A stretch of DNA of 64,000 nt from Schizophyllum amplum (GCA_007026445.1 VDMD01000108.1:1-64000), one strand, 5' to 3'. Shown: positions 47,137 through 58,900, numbered from the stretch's first letter. The notes: a model not told the origin generated them from the letters alone. Program-made: numbers and translations.

Positions 47137-48214
47137 GTTGGCGCGTCGCGTAGCGTTGACAGAGGGAAAAAGAGCGACAACTTGAAGGTTACCGTTGTCA
47201 CCAGGTGGGAGATAAAGGGAAGAGGGAGGACGTAAGCTCAGAATCCGGCGCGGGAGGATCAGCATCTGCCAGTTCCCGCGCCCGTTCATTCCCAACTTCC
47301 GTGCTTCTCGTGACAGGCGCGACGCGTCTGGTCACAGCGCTGGCGCAGCTGGCGCGTCAGCTGGAGGCTTCCCGCATATAAGAGATGCTCAAGATAACAG
47401 TTTTATACAGTTTTTCTTGCTGCCGCATCCTCGGTCGAAGCCAAGTCGAAGCAGAACATGAAGCGAAGATCGGCTGTTGGATTCAAGTTGATGTCGATTT
47501 ATCTCCGCTGCACGTGGCACAGCGATCCGGAGCGCCGGTGCGATATCCGAACGGGAACTGTCCAGGGTCCCTTCTCTCCATCTCCGTCTTCATCGCAGCT
47601 GAACAGGAATTGTACCGTGGGACGCTCTCCCAGGGCGACTCTAGCCACACTTTTGGCCGTGAAGCTATGGCTAGCCATGACTAGTCGCGCCACGCAATAT
47701 ATGTTTCTCACCGTTGACTGAGAACTAAACGCGGGCGAAGCCCCTGGCCTGTCGCATAACCTCATTCTGCTCTCGTCCGCCTTCTAGCCGCATCGATCGT
47801 TCCTCCGATTCACTTTGTGAGCTGGCACTTGTTCTCCCACGATCACCGCCTGGCGCTTGCCATCCTGCGGACGTCGCTCCCCCGGCTCCGCTCCCGGAGT
47901 CTCCTTTGTTGTTGTTGTTGATGATGATGATGCGCGCGGGACAGGTGTGCTCGGCGTCGCACCTCCTCCATGGCGTTTAGGAATCAATCAACGCGCGTGA
48001 GCATGCTCGATAGGCTGGGACCAGCTGCCGCAGCGTTCATTAGTTGCCGAGCGGGCGGATACTAAGTCGCTTCCACACCCCCTAGTCTGGCACCCCTGCC
48101 TTTCTTTTCTCCTCTTCCAAGTTTGCGTGCGAGGTCTCTGTCCGCCTATCTCTTCTTTGCGTCTCTTGTTTTCCCCTCGTCTCCTCCAAAGTGGCCGACT
48201 TGCGCGCTACCACC
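47137..48214. other. Divergent intergenic region (P450 / seven-TM)
   Basis: About 1.1 kb. It includes a TATA-like CATATAAG at about 47375-47382 and the GTT/GAT microsatellite near 47905. No gene supported. Confidence 0.5.
47905..47932 (+). repeat. Compound trinucleotide microsatellite (GTT)n(GAT)n
   Basis: A short run of TTG/GTT units changes directly into ATG/GAT units. It is in the upstream region of the seven-TM gene. Confidence 0.8.
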
Positions 48215-50772
48215 ATGCCGGACTGGAACTCGCCAGAAGAGCTCGCAAAGGACTCCGCGATCTTTGTCGCGTTTATGCACGGTGCGTCTCGCCATTCTCG
48301 TATACTCCGCCTCCACTGACAAAGTCCGCAGTGATCCTGGGCCTATATGCGTAAATTGCGCGCGTTGCTCTACGCGTCGGCGTCTTCTGAACACTCCTTC
48401 AACAGCTGGGAATTTTTCATCTCCCTCGACTTCGACTGGGAGTTCATCACCGGGAGGTGCGCAATTCATTCATGATGCTCTATACGCATAATCAATCCTT
48501 ACTGAACCATCTGCAGGAAGCGCTTTCGTTGGCCCATGGTACGCATGCCCGCCGACCTAGCCGGGGGATACGCTTGTTAATGACCGCGCTCTGCTGGCAG
48601 ATCTTCTACTTTTTGAACCGCTACGTCCTTCTCGCCGCTCTTGCTGGAATGTGAGTCATTCATCCGTACCTGCCGGAGTGCGAGTCGCGTCGCTGGGGAC
48701 ATCCCAAATGCTGAACGTGCTCACGCCCGCCCTCAGAGTCGTCGCCTTGGACACGCGAAGGTACGTCGAGACGATTTTTTCCTTGTAAATGACATCGTCT
48801 CCCAGTCGTCTCCTGCACGTCCCTGAATCATCAGAGGTGCCCCTGCCCTGCATGTCCCTCCAACCCTTCGTTGCATGCCTGCACTTTACCGATCGCCCGT
48901 TACATGCATACCCTCGCCCGTTGCATGCATTCCCTGCATTTGCATATCCCTCACCCTATGGCGTGCTGCATGCATGTTCATCGCCCGTCACATGCATATC
49001 TCTCACTCAGAGTCATTGCTACTACTCACGTGTTCAGCTTAGCTGACACTGCCTTCCAGCCCCATCAACTGCCGCGCAGTGTTCATCTTCAATCAACTGG
49101 CCGGGAATGCCGCAGCGGGGCTCGCGAGCATCAATCTTTCGTTGAGGACGTGAGTAGCTTGTGCCAGAATGATTGCAGTTGCCCGATCGGGTGGGTACTG
49201 GTGACGCTGACATCCGCGCAGAATGGCGGTCTGGTCCCAAAACAAGTGGGTCGTGAGCGGGCTGATATTGCTCATGTTCGGTGAGTGGACCATCTGGAGG
49301 TCATGTTCCGTCACCTTTGACGCCATCACCTGAATGTTTTCGTCGCCTGAATGTTTTCGTCGTGAGAACGACGCACGCAGTTTGCATTCGCGTCCTCCCC
49401 GCAAGCGCTCTGTATCGCGCGTCCTCCGCGCAAGGGCTTTGTATTGCGCGTCCGCCGCATACGCGCACGCTAACGACCTCTCGCAGGCCATTGGTCGCTC
49501 ATCCTGCAGGGCGGCCTGCTGCAGGTGCAGTGGATGGAGGGCAGCGGGTGCGCGATTACGGATCCGAATACGAAGATTTTAGCGGCGACGTTTATGTATA
49601 GTGAGTGGACGGGTGCCTGCGCTTGATTTTATTTTGATGCCATTTGGCACCTCATCGCAGCCATGGTCTTCGACCTCGTCGTCCTGACCCTTAATCTGTG
49701 GAAGGTGATGCATACGAAGACAAGGCTGGGGAGGATGTTGTTTGGAGATGGTGAGTCCTTTCTGCCACGGTTATTGCGGTGACTTTGGGCGCGTATTGCG
49801 GTAACTTCGGGCGTGTTTGCGGCGGACCATCCGCTGTCGGCTTGACCACCCGCTGCTGGCTTGACGTGGTCTACGTGCCCCATGGCGTCGCCTTTCTCTG
49901 CCTTGATGTCATTTTTATGCCTCGTCTAAGCTGACATCAAACCCCAGGAATCATCTACTTTATCGTCGCGTTCCTCGCCAACCTCGTCGCAACGGTCTTT
50001 ATGCTGGTGAATTTCAACCAGATCATGGCGATCATCTTCAATGTGCCGGCAGTGGTGGCGTCAAGTGTGAGTGGTCTGTGGTCTCGTTGCTGATATGGAC
50101 TGAGCTAATGACTCCTTCGTCGTCCTGCCCGCCCTCTCATGGTCATGTCTCCCCTCTCGTCGGCCTGCCCAACCAGATCGTCGCATGTCGCGTGGTGCGA
50201 AGGCTGAACAAGTTTGAACGCACGAGTGCAGAGGTGTTGTGAGTGTCAGCACTCAATCGGGCTTCTGCAACGAGTGAGTAGAATAAAATTCTAATCACAT
50301 CCGTAGCTCTGGCGGCTCGTCCAGTTCGGGGAGGAACACGCGGAGTTCGGTGGTTTTTGGCGCTCCCAGGGGAGGGGTGAGGGTACATGTGAGTGGTCTG
50401 GAGGTCATCTATGGAGAAGGTTTACCAGATCGCCGTACTCACGCTCTTTTGCAGATGGAGACATTTACTCGCGAAGAGCTCGACTTGCCGGCCCACGAGG
50501 ACGGGCTGCTTACACCCAAGATGGAGAGCGGGCTCTATCCGCCCGGCATCAGGAGTATACCGTACGCAACCAGTACGGAGAGTGACCCGTACTCACCTAG
50601 CACGACGGGTGACCCGTACTCGCCCGGCACGGTGGGCGACCCGTACTCGCCAAGTACGGAGGGTGGACGTGTGCGCTTTGTGGACACCCTACCGGTGAAG
50701 GAGCGAGGGAGTCCGCGGTTGGGTGAGAGGGAGTTGAAGATGGAGGGGGAGCATGATGGAAGGGAAGTTTGA
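48215..50772 (+). CDS. Seven-transmembrane protein, basidiomycete family of unknown function (paralogue 2)
   Basis: Paralogue of 41007-42762 in the opposite orientation. The start MPDWNSPEELAKDSAIFVAF runs over short exons to LGLYAWEFFISLDFDWEFIT, KRFRWPM, IFYFLNRYVLLAALAG, NCRAVFIFNQLAGNAAAGLA, SINLSLRT, MAVWSQNKWVVSGLILLMF, HWSLILQGGLLQVQWMEGSG, CAITDPNTKILAATFMY, MVFDLVVLTLNLWKVMHTKT, IIYFIVAFLANLVATVFMLV, AIIFNVPAVVASS and IVACRVVRRLNKFERTSAEV. The cytosolic tail is longer than in paralogue 1. It carries three near-perfect nine-residue repeats of the type DPYSPSTTG (50582-50662), followed by a charged end. The exon junctions match those of paralogue 1. Role unknown. Confidence 0.82.
48848..49002 (+). 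repeat. CATGCAT-rich intronic repeats
   Basis: Within a seven-TM intron region, phrases such as CGCCCGTTGCATGCATTCCC recur with small changes (CGCCCGTTACATGCATACCC, CGCCCGTCACATGCATATCT). A dozen or so CATGC/GCATG words lie in about 150 nt. Confidence 0.65.
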
Positions 50773-51249
50773 TGCATTAAGGAGAGGAAGCTCTACCTGG
50801 AGGCAAAGGGGTAGGCGTTCTAGAGAGGATCTTTCAGGCGATACATGTAACTGATCCCCCATATCATTGTACTCCATTCGCGACGATGTTGTACTCTACC
50901 TTGCAAATGTGACTCGCGCTACCCCCACTTGAATGACAGCATTTAGAACAAGAATCCGCACTCAGTAGGTTCGGCGAGGTTGCTGCTTTTGATTCGTTTG
51001 ATCATGGCGTTCAGGACAAAGAGATCAATGCGGCGCACGTGACTGGCAGTGTGCCACTCCGGAAAGGTCACTGCCACTAAAGCTTTAGCTAGGACTTGAA
51101 CGGAGGTGTCGGATCTAAAGACCCTAGCAGAGTAGAAAGCTCCTCAGATCTTCAGATTGTCGAGCACTGGTCGAGTATACGTCGTCACCGTTATATGTTA
51201 CATTTTCTGACCCTCAAAGACTAGTACCCACAGACAGCCACGAACTCGA
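50773..51249. other. Intergenic, nothing seen
   Basis: 3' flank of the seven-TM gene up to the left edge of duplicated segment copy B. Confidence 0.5.
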
Positions 51250-51361
51250 AAGTTGACTGATACTTTTGCATTAGATGTGCACATATATAACCCTTAAATA
51301 CTCATTGCATGTGCCCTTATGAGCTCATACACCCCTTTAGCGTGCTTTTGATTCGAGTAGC

Positions 51362-52038
51362 TTACTTGCAGAACGTGATGGCGAGGTTGACCTGCAGCAG
51401 CGCATCAGTAAACCGTGTACAACACAATAAATGCAGGAAAGCGTACGTTGTTCGACGTGCACTGCCTCTGTGCGCCGTAGTCGTCGGTGACGTGGAAAGC
51501 ACCAGCGCAGTTGCCGCTGGTGCAGTCGTTGCCAGTGCCGTCGCAGCCGTTGTAGTAGCCAAAGCCGGTGGGGACGGAGAATGTGTGGCTGTAAAAAGGT
51601 TAGCTGCAACGAACGCAGCGAACAGAACGAAGGTGAAACGCACGGAGGAATCAGCGACACGTCCGTGCTGGACACGCCGCCGTTGATGAGAGTGGTCTCG
51701 AGAAGCGTGCAGCCCTCGCCGTTAGCGCCACAGTTGCCGGTCTGGAGGAAGCTAGAGAATAATTCAGGTCAGGCGCGAGTCATGTAAAGGAGGATAAAAT
51801 CACTGACGCAATGACCGAGTAAGCGGGGCCGTTGAACGTGTAGTCACCGCTGGCCAGCTTCTGGAAGTTCTGGTAGATGACGGGCTGAAGGACGGAGTGA
51901 GCAAAACTATTGGGTTGCGAAAGCCGATGTGCTCACAGTTCCGTACCCGCAGGCGTTGTCGAAGTGGATCGTGTGCGTCTCCGCGGCGACGTAGGTCGCG
52001 GCGGCGAGGACGAAGAGTGACTTGACAAAAGAGAACAT
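51362..52038 (-). CDS. Small secreted Cys-rich glycopeptide-like protein, copy B
   Basis: Same five-exon layout as copy A. Signal peptide MFSFVKSLFVLAAATYVAAE, then THTIHFDNACGYGT, PVIYQNFQKLASGDYTFNGP, GNCGANGEGCTLLETTLI, HTFSVPTGFGYYNGCDG and VNLAITFCK. All eight cysteines and all splice sites are kept. Compared with copy A there are eight replacements: Leu4Phe, one Val/Ile in exon 2, and six in exon 4. Five of the exon 4 changes are packed around the two Cys of GNDCTSGNCAGAF (copy A reads GNNCNNANCAEAF). Both copies look functional. Confidence 0.88.
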
Positions 52039-52114
52039 GACGATGTAGAGGAGGAAGTGGCTGTAGGACGCTGTGAAGACGACTGAGCTGGAGAAAGCAG
52101 TCGACGCGCAGACC

Positions 52115-52121
52115 TTTTATA
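52115..52121 (-). promoter_or_regulatory. TATA box of secreted-protein copy B
   Basis: The minus strand reads TATAAAA at the place equivalent to the copy A box, about 80 nt before the ATG at 52038. Confidence 0.6.
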
Positions 52122-52730
52122 GAACGCCTTCAAACGCGTACGCTAAGGTACGCGTCTAGTCGAGGACGAGGCGGCCCGCAAGGCAGCGCACGAAGACACG
52201 ACGGCCGCAATTTTCACCTCCAGTACACTGTTCTCGGCGCGCAAATCGTGTCCGGGCGCAAGCCTCGGTGCGGCAAGGTACAAAATTGTTGAGTACGGCG
52301 GTCAGCTTGAATATAGGAGAGGGCACCCGGTGAGAGTAAGATCTTTGGTGAACAGGGCATTATAGACCAGCAGAATTGATGTGCGCGGTCAAGGAGCACT
52401 GAGGCCGCAAAAAGTCACACGAGGACCCCTGCGTGCGCGTGAACGCCTCCTACTTGTGCATTCGAGAGTACGTCTGGGCCTGTTTGGTTTGTGTTGGCTT
52501 GTCCGTAAGACGCCTGCAATATAATTGAGAGCATAAGATCGTGTTTACGGGCGCAGAGAATCATTGATTGTGATCGTCCGGCCCTGTAGCGAATAACACC
52601 CTGTGCGTAAAGTTGAGTAGGCCGCGGCTGCGTAGGCGCTTACGCCCAAGCAAGCTCATAAGTAAAAGCGTCCACAAGCGTCCACGGTTGCTGCTCATCT
52701 TAAACTTGTGGATGACATGAGTTTTCCTGT

Positions 52731-53864
52731 TCACAGCCACCGCGCAATCCAGAAGCGGCATGCAGCTTTTCGAAGAGTGAGTGCATCCTTGTCGAGGCCG
52801 CCGACTTCCATGCCTCCGAGCCACTGCTGCTCGGCAGGCGCCGAGAGAATCTCGTCGATGAGGAGCCCTGCTTCGCGCGCGACGCGAACGAAGTTGGCGC
52901 AGACGTCGGGTTTGGTGTAGTTGCCGGCCTGCGATAAGGTGAAATGTGAGTGGATGGCGAGGTTGGCGACGGGTTCGCTTACCGCGACGTAGATCCTTGA
53001 GTCCGGCCCTCGCGCGGACAGCTTGATGATACTACTAACAAGCACATCGTGTGCGTCACCAAAGTGAAGGAGGTCGGAGAGGATGAGGGTGGTATAGGCA
53101 GAATGGCCGGGCGGCAGAAGGGTGCTGGATGATGCGAGAGGTTAGTATAGGAAGCGTGGAATGGGTGACATGGACAGGCAAAACAAGGGCAAGGAAAGGG
53201 ACAGGACTCACAGCAAGTGCTCAACGTCTTTGCCCCACTCGTAGCCCGCGCATGTCAGGGTGCAGCCCTTGGCTACCAAATGCTTGTTGCGCGCAACGTT
53301 GGCTTGCAGGTTGCCCAAAATGCCCGGGTCTGGGTAGTCGGTGACGACGACGAGACAGGATGGAGGCGCGCGAGTGCTCATCAGGAGGGATGGCAGGCCC
53401 GTTCCTGCGCCGAGTTCGAGAACTGGGACAGGTAAGGTTCAGGATCCATTCACTGCATAGCCAGACTCACCCGTATGTCCTGCGACCGGTATCTTCTCAC
53501 GCTCGACGAGTTCCGCGAGGAAGAGCGCAGGGGAGAAGAGATGGTCGGCGAGGAGGGTGTTTGCCTAGATAGAAGGGCGGGGGAGGGACTGCGTGAATTG
53601 ATAGGCGCGCTCTATATGCGGGATGAGGGGCTTGCCTTGCCGGCCTATAGATGTGTACTAGCCGGTCAGCTTAGTGTATCCTATGTGTGTGGGCGGGGGA
53701 CAGAGAAAAACGAAGGGGAGACGCACCTTGGAAGCGACTGTGAGCCTGAGCGGGCCGTAGCGTATGCCATCGTCGTCGCGCGCGTCGACAACGGGATCGC
53801 CGCCCAGGAAGGCAAGTGCGTCGCTGAGGATGTCTTCGGAGTCGGTGGTGGGAGGTGCGGCCAT
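52731..53864 (-). CDS. Family-16 protein methyltransferase (Nnt1/EFM7-like)
   Basis: SAM-dependent methyltransferase of the METTL21/NNMT-like group, probably modifying a protein such as a translation factor. The start MAAPPTTDSEDILSDALAFL is followed by DDDGIRYGPLRLTVASK, LLADHLFSPALFLAELVERE, SAM motif I VLELGAGTGLPSLL, and VVVTDYPDPGILGNLQANVA (acidic D binding the ribose). Then come GYEWGKDVEHLL, the post-I region STLLPPGHSAYTTLILSDLL-HFGD, and SSIIKLSARGPDSRIYVA. The last exon is AGNYTKPDVCANFVRVAREA to CRFWIARWL. The TDYPDP and YEWG blocks match yeast Nnt1/EFM7, which methylates eEF1A; I infer the subfamily, not the target. Five or so exons. Confidence 0.8.
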
Positions 53865-54835
53865 TGTGAGCGAGGACTATAAGGACTATACCGGACTAGA
53901 CCGGTAGATGTGCAGGTACAAGTTGAGTAAGTACAAGTGAGGGGCAAGTACAAGGGCGCGTCGCGCGATCGCGATCGATGCAGCAGGTTTTCCCACGCCA
54001 CCTTATTTCTCAAATCTCACAAAACTTGTGTAACTTAGGAACTTATTCGGGGTTGTCAATTCGGTAGACGGTAGGTTAAAAGGAAAGAAGAGCAAGTACA
54101 TGTGTCAAGGCAGCGTCGAAGAGACGCTGGGGTGGCCACTCCGTGTCGTTTCCTAAGGTGGGCCAGAGATGGGAACCTTCCCTGGCTCGGCTCAAAACGA
54201 GAGCGATCTAGGTTTGAGGTGCGCTAGGCGAAACAACGGGGAGAGGTGGGGGATAGTGGAGGAAAGAGGGAGAGGAGAGGAGAGGAGCGGAAGTGCGAAG
54301 TTTGTCTCAGTGTAGGACACGAAAGCACCAACCTCTCACATACCACTCAGCGCTGCAGCACTGGCTCGGGCTCCGCCTTGAACTTTGAACGACAGCGGCG
54401 GCATCATGCCCACGATAAATCGCGTCGCTTGCACGCCGGTGAAGAAAGCCATGGTGGCGGCGGCGAGCAAAATCATAGTCGCGGTGATTGTGTTGCTGCA
54501 ATCGATACAGGTCGAGAGTGTGCGTGCCCGCTCGATTTATCCTCCTCATTCGCGGGCGCTTAGGCCGCATGCTAGGTGTTTTCTGAGGCCGAAAGCGCAG
54601 TCGCGCATCTGCTAAGGGCGCATAGGAGATGATTCAGATGGGCGGGATACGAGCACCTGCATCGCGGATCAATCATTGTGATCTCGGAGGGTGAATTGTA
54701 GGGATCCTCGAAGATATCCAGACCAGGACTACGTACTTATCGAGCTAACCTTGGTGCACAAGGCGAAGTCTTCGATAGTGCGAACAGCGGACAGGCAGTT
54801 GCACGATAGTGCTCCAGTGTGTTCCCCTTAGCCGT
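53865..54835. other. Intergenic, with one possible small exon
   Basis: About 1 kb. Apart from the minus-strand exon candidate at 54344-54476, no gene is supported. 54240-54300 is a purine-rich stretch with GAGAGGAGAGGAGAGGAG. Confidence 0.5.
54344..54476 (-). CDS. Possible first exon of a small secreted protein
   Basis: A minus-strand ATG at 54476 opens a hydrophobic leader (MILLAAATMAFFTGVQA), then FIVGMMPPLSFK, and reaches a consensus donor (GTATGT) at 54343. The arrangement leader..VQA..VGMxPxLSxK copies the secreted gene at 21233 (VQALPVWVGMQPALSLK). I could not place a convincing second exon, so it may be a fragment or a gene with a short last exon. Confidence 0.35.
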
Positions 54836-55674
54836 TCAGTCCGCCCTCGCTGGATCGCAGCCGTAGAGATCGAACTCCCAAGGTATCTTCTGCGACGGTC
54901 CGGCGTGGCTGAACCAGATGCGGCGCAGGCGACAGGTGGCGTAGATGCGCACGTACACGACGTGGGAGAACGAGCCGGCGGGGAGGCGGATGTGGGGCGG
55001 GGGAGGCTGATCCTCGCTCACAAATTCTGGCGAAGTGAAAGCGGAGAGGAAGCGCGGTAGATGCAGATCGACGGTTGACCAGGTGGTAGCGCTGTACTCG
55101 TCCGTGCGCTGGGGGAAGCTGAGCGGCAGGTGGAGGAGGGGGAGGTCGCCGACGGCATCCAGTCGGGGCTGTTTCTGTGGGCATGGACGGGAGGGAAGAT
55201 GAGCGTGCGGACTCGGTGTAGGTCTTGACCAAGGCATACCTGGAAGGTGGACAGTCGGACGATGCCCGTTCTCCCAGACTGGTCTGCGATGCCAAGTTCG
55301 CAGGACCACTCTCTTCTGAGATCGCGCACTTGAATGTGCGCCCAGGGATGTTTGAGACCCAGGCCGCGCGAGGCAGAGGTGAAGGGATATTGTGGGGGGC
55401 ATTGGATGAATGTGGTGGGGAGGGTGGGGGATTGGATATGCAGGACGGTCTGTATGAGAGTTTTTGTGTCCTTCATGCCTTCCTTCCCAGTGTGGATTGG
55501 GGTGAGCGATGCGGGAGGGGGAGGGGCGGGGAGGTTTGTGGTGTCATTGAGCAGGTGGATGAAGGAGTCTTCGGGGAGAGTGGCGTCTGTCTGGGTTGAG
55601 AATAGTTGGAGGGGTAGTGAGCCAGTGGAGGAAAACAACGAAACGGTATTTGGCTGAACGGATCCGGAGAACAT
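54836..55674 (-). CDS. CFA20 (CFAP20/BUG22-type) domain protein
   Basis: Exons 55674-55240 and 55174-54836 with a 65-nt intron encode 257 residues. The N-terminus, MFSGSVQPNTVSLFSSTGSL-PLQLFS, corresponds to the SILYSIGSKPLQIW start of CFAP20. Further blocks follow: LIQTVLHIQSPTLPTTFIQC, LGLKHPWAHIQVRDLRREWS, CELGIADQSGRTGIVRLSTF, YSATTWSTVDLHLPRFLSAF, VVYVRIYATCRLRRIWFS and IPWEFDLYGCD. The VxIYAxCRLRRIxFS segment is the strongest family signature. In animals and protists CFAP20 is a ciliary inner-junction protein; this fungus group has no cilia, so the role must differ. Inserts relative to CFAP20 include a Pro-rich loop after NDTTNLP. Confidence 0.82.
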
Positions 55675-55996
55675 GATAGTTGTTGAAGATCCCTGAAGAC
55701 ACTTGTCATTGTCACTGAGCATCGGGAGGCGGTCCGGCTGGCCGGTCGTCGCCACCGACGATCCAGCGACGATCTTGGGTTCCTTTCGACGATAAGTAAC
55801 CGACCGTCTTCTCAAAGGACGTCGAAAGGCTTAGCGTTTTGATAGCGTTTCTAGTAACCTTTGCAGTCGTGCTCGACGGCGACTGCGCCGTGCCGACGCA
55901 CATTCTAGGCGACGACAAGAGTACGCAGGCCTCTCCGCGTGGTCCGCGACGTTCACGACTTACACAAAACACTGTAGGTTCAGTCATACCTCCACC
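55675..55996. other. Divergent promoter region (CFA20 / large helical protein)
   Basis: 322 nt between divergent starts, no gene. Confidence 0.55.
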
Positions 55997-58900
55997 ATGT
56001 CAGAGTCCAAACCCCGGCGAACACCAAAGCGCCTGTTCTCTTTCGATTCTCTGAAATCGGCACGCTCGTCGTCCGAGTCGTCTAGGGACAATGAGGCGGG
56101 ACCCTCGAAGAAGCATGTACAGACACCCTCCGCCAGTCTCTACAGTCTAAACGAGACCAGCGAGTCACCAAACGAGGTCACCCCGACAAGCAGCTACTTT
56201 CCATCTCGACGCGCGCAGTCCCCAAGACGTCCTCAGTCACCCAGACGCCCCCAATCGCCCAAAAGACCAAGCTCGCCGCACCGCGCGGGCTCACCCCTCA
56301 GAGGCGAGCGCAGACACCCCACCCTGCCCCAGGCTTCGCACCTGCGCTCCTCGTCCCCCGACTCCACCCCCCAGGTCTCGCCCTCCTCCGCCCGCTGGGA
56401 CCACATCCGCCAACACGTTCTCCCCACGCCCACCACCTCGAGCCGCCCACCCTCCCCAAGGCGCCCGTCCTCCCCTCACGCGCGCAGGCCGTCGTCCCCT
56501 CTACAGCTCAACAATCGCGCGCAGCCGCCCGCAGCCAAGCCCTCGCGACTCGCGCGTCTCGGCTTCCGCCAAGTCGTCGAGAGCGCTAAGGAGGCCGCCA
56601 TTGACGACAGCCGGCGCTTCGCGGCCGATGTCCAGCACGCCCTCTCCGCGTCCGTCGTCCCGGACAAGGGCAGCAGCCGCGTAGAAACGCACAGCGCGCC
56701 AGGGAGCACGCTGTATTTGCCGTTCATGTCCACGGCCTCGCTTTCGTCGACGGTGCACACGCAAGGGGAGCCGGCGGCGGGGCCGACGGCGCTGAAGCAG
56801 AGTATTAAGCCGATATACCAGGCGCTGACGGCGCACTCAATGCCAGGGACGGACGGGCTGCCCCGCGTGTTTTTTGTGCCGTATGAGAACCAGGTGCTGA
56901 GCACAATTTTGAAGGTGTTTCTAACGGCGGAGCGGAGCCCGCAGGCGGATCAGGAGCAGTGGTTTGGGCTCGAGTCGTTCGCGCTGCTGACAGCGACTTG
57001 GCCGCCGAGGGACGAGGTGGGCTGACGTTTCCCTTTTGATCTGTGAAATGCTCATAGTGTGCAGGCCACCGCTGTCGAGCGTCTCTGCTGGTGCTGCAAG
57101 GCCGCTATGCTTCCCTCGCCGTACCGCGACCGCATCATCGGCGCGCTCTGGCAGCTCACCGGCTCCTCACACGATGCCGCCGTCGCTCCTGATGGCGGTC
57201 CGTCCCCCCTCGCTGACGGCTCGTACACCCTCGGCTCGCCGCACGCCCTACAGTCCGTCCTGCAGTCCCTCTTCGCCGTGCTACCCAACCTGCACGTGTC
57301 GCAGTCGGGCAAGGTGATCGACACGGAGGACAGCCGGATGGTGAAGGACATCATCCGCGAGGTCTTCGCGGGCGCGCTGGGCGAGGCGGAGGCGAACGCG
57401 GTGGAGGAAGCGTACGGCGCCCTGTATGTAAAGCGCGACAGCGAGGGAGACGTGCACCGTGCGGTGTGTCTGGAGGCGGTGGCGAAGTGCGTGGAGAACT
57501 CGAGCGAGGCGACAAGGAGGTGGATTTTGCGGTACGGGATTGAGGCGTACTGGCCGCCGGATGAGGGCACAGAAGCCTACAGGCCGTTGCCTGCCATCAT
57601 ACACGCGAGCAAGCTGAATACGTTCACGCGTGCGCTGCTGGCGACTGTGTTCAACACTTCTCCAGGATCGATGTCAAGAATGCCAAACGAATCCCATATC
57701 GCGGACGCCCTGCTGGCGATGCATCACCTCCAGCGCCGCGTGGTGGGCGAGATCGACAGGCTGTCGGATACGCTGGCGTCGGAGGCGCGGGGGAATATGG
57801 TGCGGATTGCGTTGGAATTGCTGTGTGTGAGCGGGAGCAGAGAGCTGATGCAGTGGGCGGCGGAGCTGGTGGGGTCGTGGTATGCAGACAGGGAATTGCG
57901 TGCGTTCGTAGAGGGAACCTTGAAGGATGTGGTGAGTGGGGGTGCAGTGTGTGCAGGAGGACAAATCGCTGAGCGTACGCTTTAGGTCTCCAAGGCCGAG
58001 TGGACGCGTGTGCTTGCGGTATTGGGGGCCGTTATGCGCGCCATGCCCGAGGCGACGCGCAAGCCGCTTGCCATTTGCTTCGTACCGGTGCTCAATGATG
58101 TGAGCCATTTGTGCCATCCTAACATCTTACATTGACCCGTGCCCCCAGCGCCTCGTCGAAGACCCGCCGCCCGACACCAGCGCAGCTCTAACATCGCTCC
58201 TAGACCTCCTCGCTCGCACGTACCCGCAGGTATTCTTCAAGCCCCTCTTCGCTTGCGCAGCCGCTTCGCGGGAGCTGGCCGTCGCCCACCACCTCTCCGT
58301 GCTGCGCGGCATTGCGCGCTTCGTTCCAGAGTTCTGGACGAGGGATGCGGAGATGGTGAGCGTGGCGTTGATGAGCGAGGCAGGTGGTGGGGCAAGCAAG
58401 AGCAGCGGTGATGATATGGGTAGCGTCGATGGTGTTCCGTGGGGCACGCCGCGGCTGGGACAGGTGGCGCTGTTGGTGGAGGTGATTGCACGCTTGCAGG
58501 AGGCGAGGCGAGCGAGGGAGATCGAGGTGAGTGCTGAGTAGTCTTTGATATCATCAGGAGGCTAATAAGAGAATGCGTGGAAGGAGAACGAGAACCCGTT
58601 TGTTGACTCGTCGAAGTTTGTGGTTGGCTTGGAGAGCCGGTTGGGCGTGCTAATTGAAGCCAAGGTACGCTATACGCATATTCGTATGAGAAGCGTCGCT
58701 GAACACTGTACAGGAGCAGAAAGCCTTGTTGCCGCCTATACAGCGTGTCCTCATGTGTGTTCTGCTGCGCGAATGTCGGCTGTACACGCGCTCGCTGAAA
58801 CCGTGAGCATCTCTCCAATGAACAATATTCATTCCTTAACAAGCAAATCCCATCAGGGCGTCGTGGCTCTCGAGATGCGTCTCTTGGTTCGCGAAATACG

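Larger units (their letters stand above)
51250..52702. repeat. Dispersed duplicated segment, copy B
   Basis: Same orientation as copy A (6025-7497). Similarity begins at AAAGTTGACTGATACTTTT and includes all exons and introns of the secreted gene plus its upstream region with small indels. It ends near 52702, about 30 nt before the stop codon of the methyltransferase gene. The inverted repeat that follows copy A is absent here. Confidence 0.85.
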
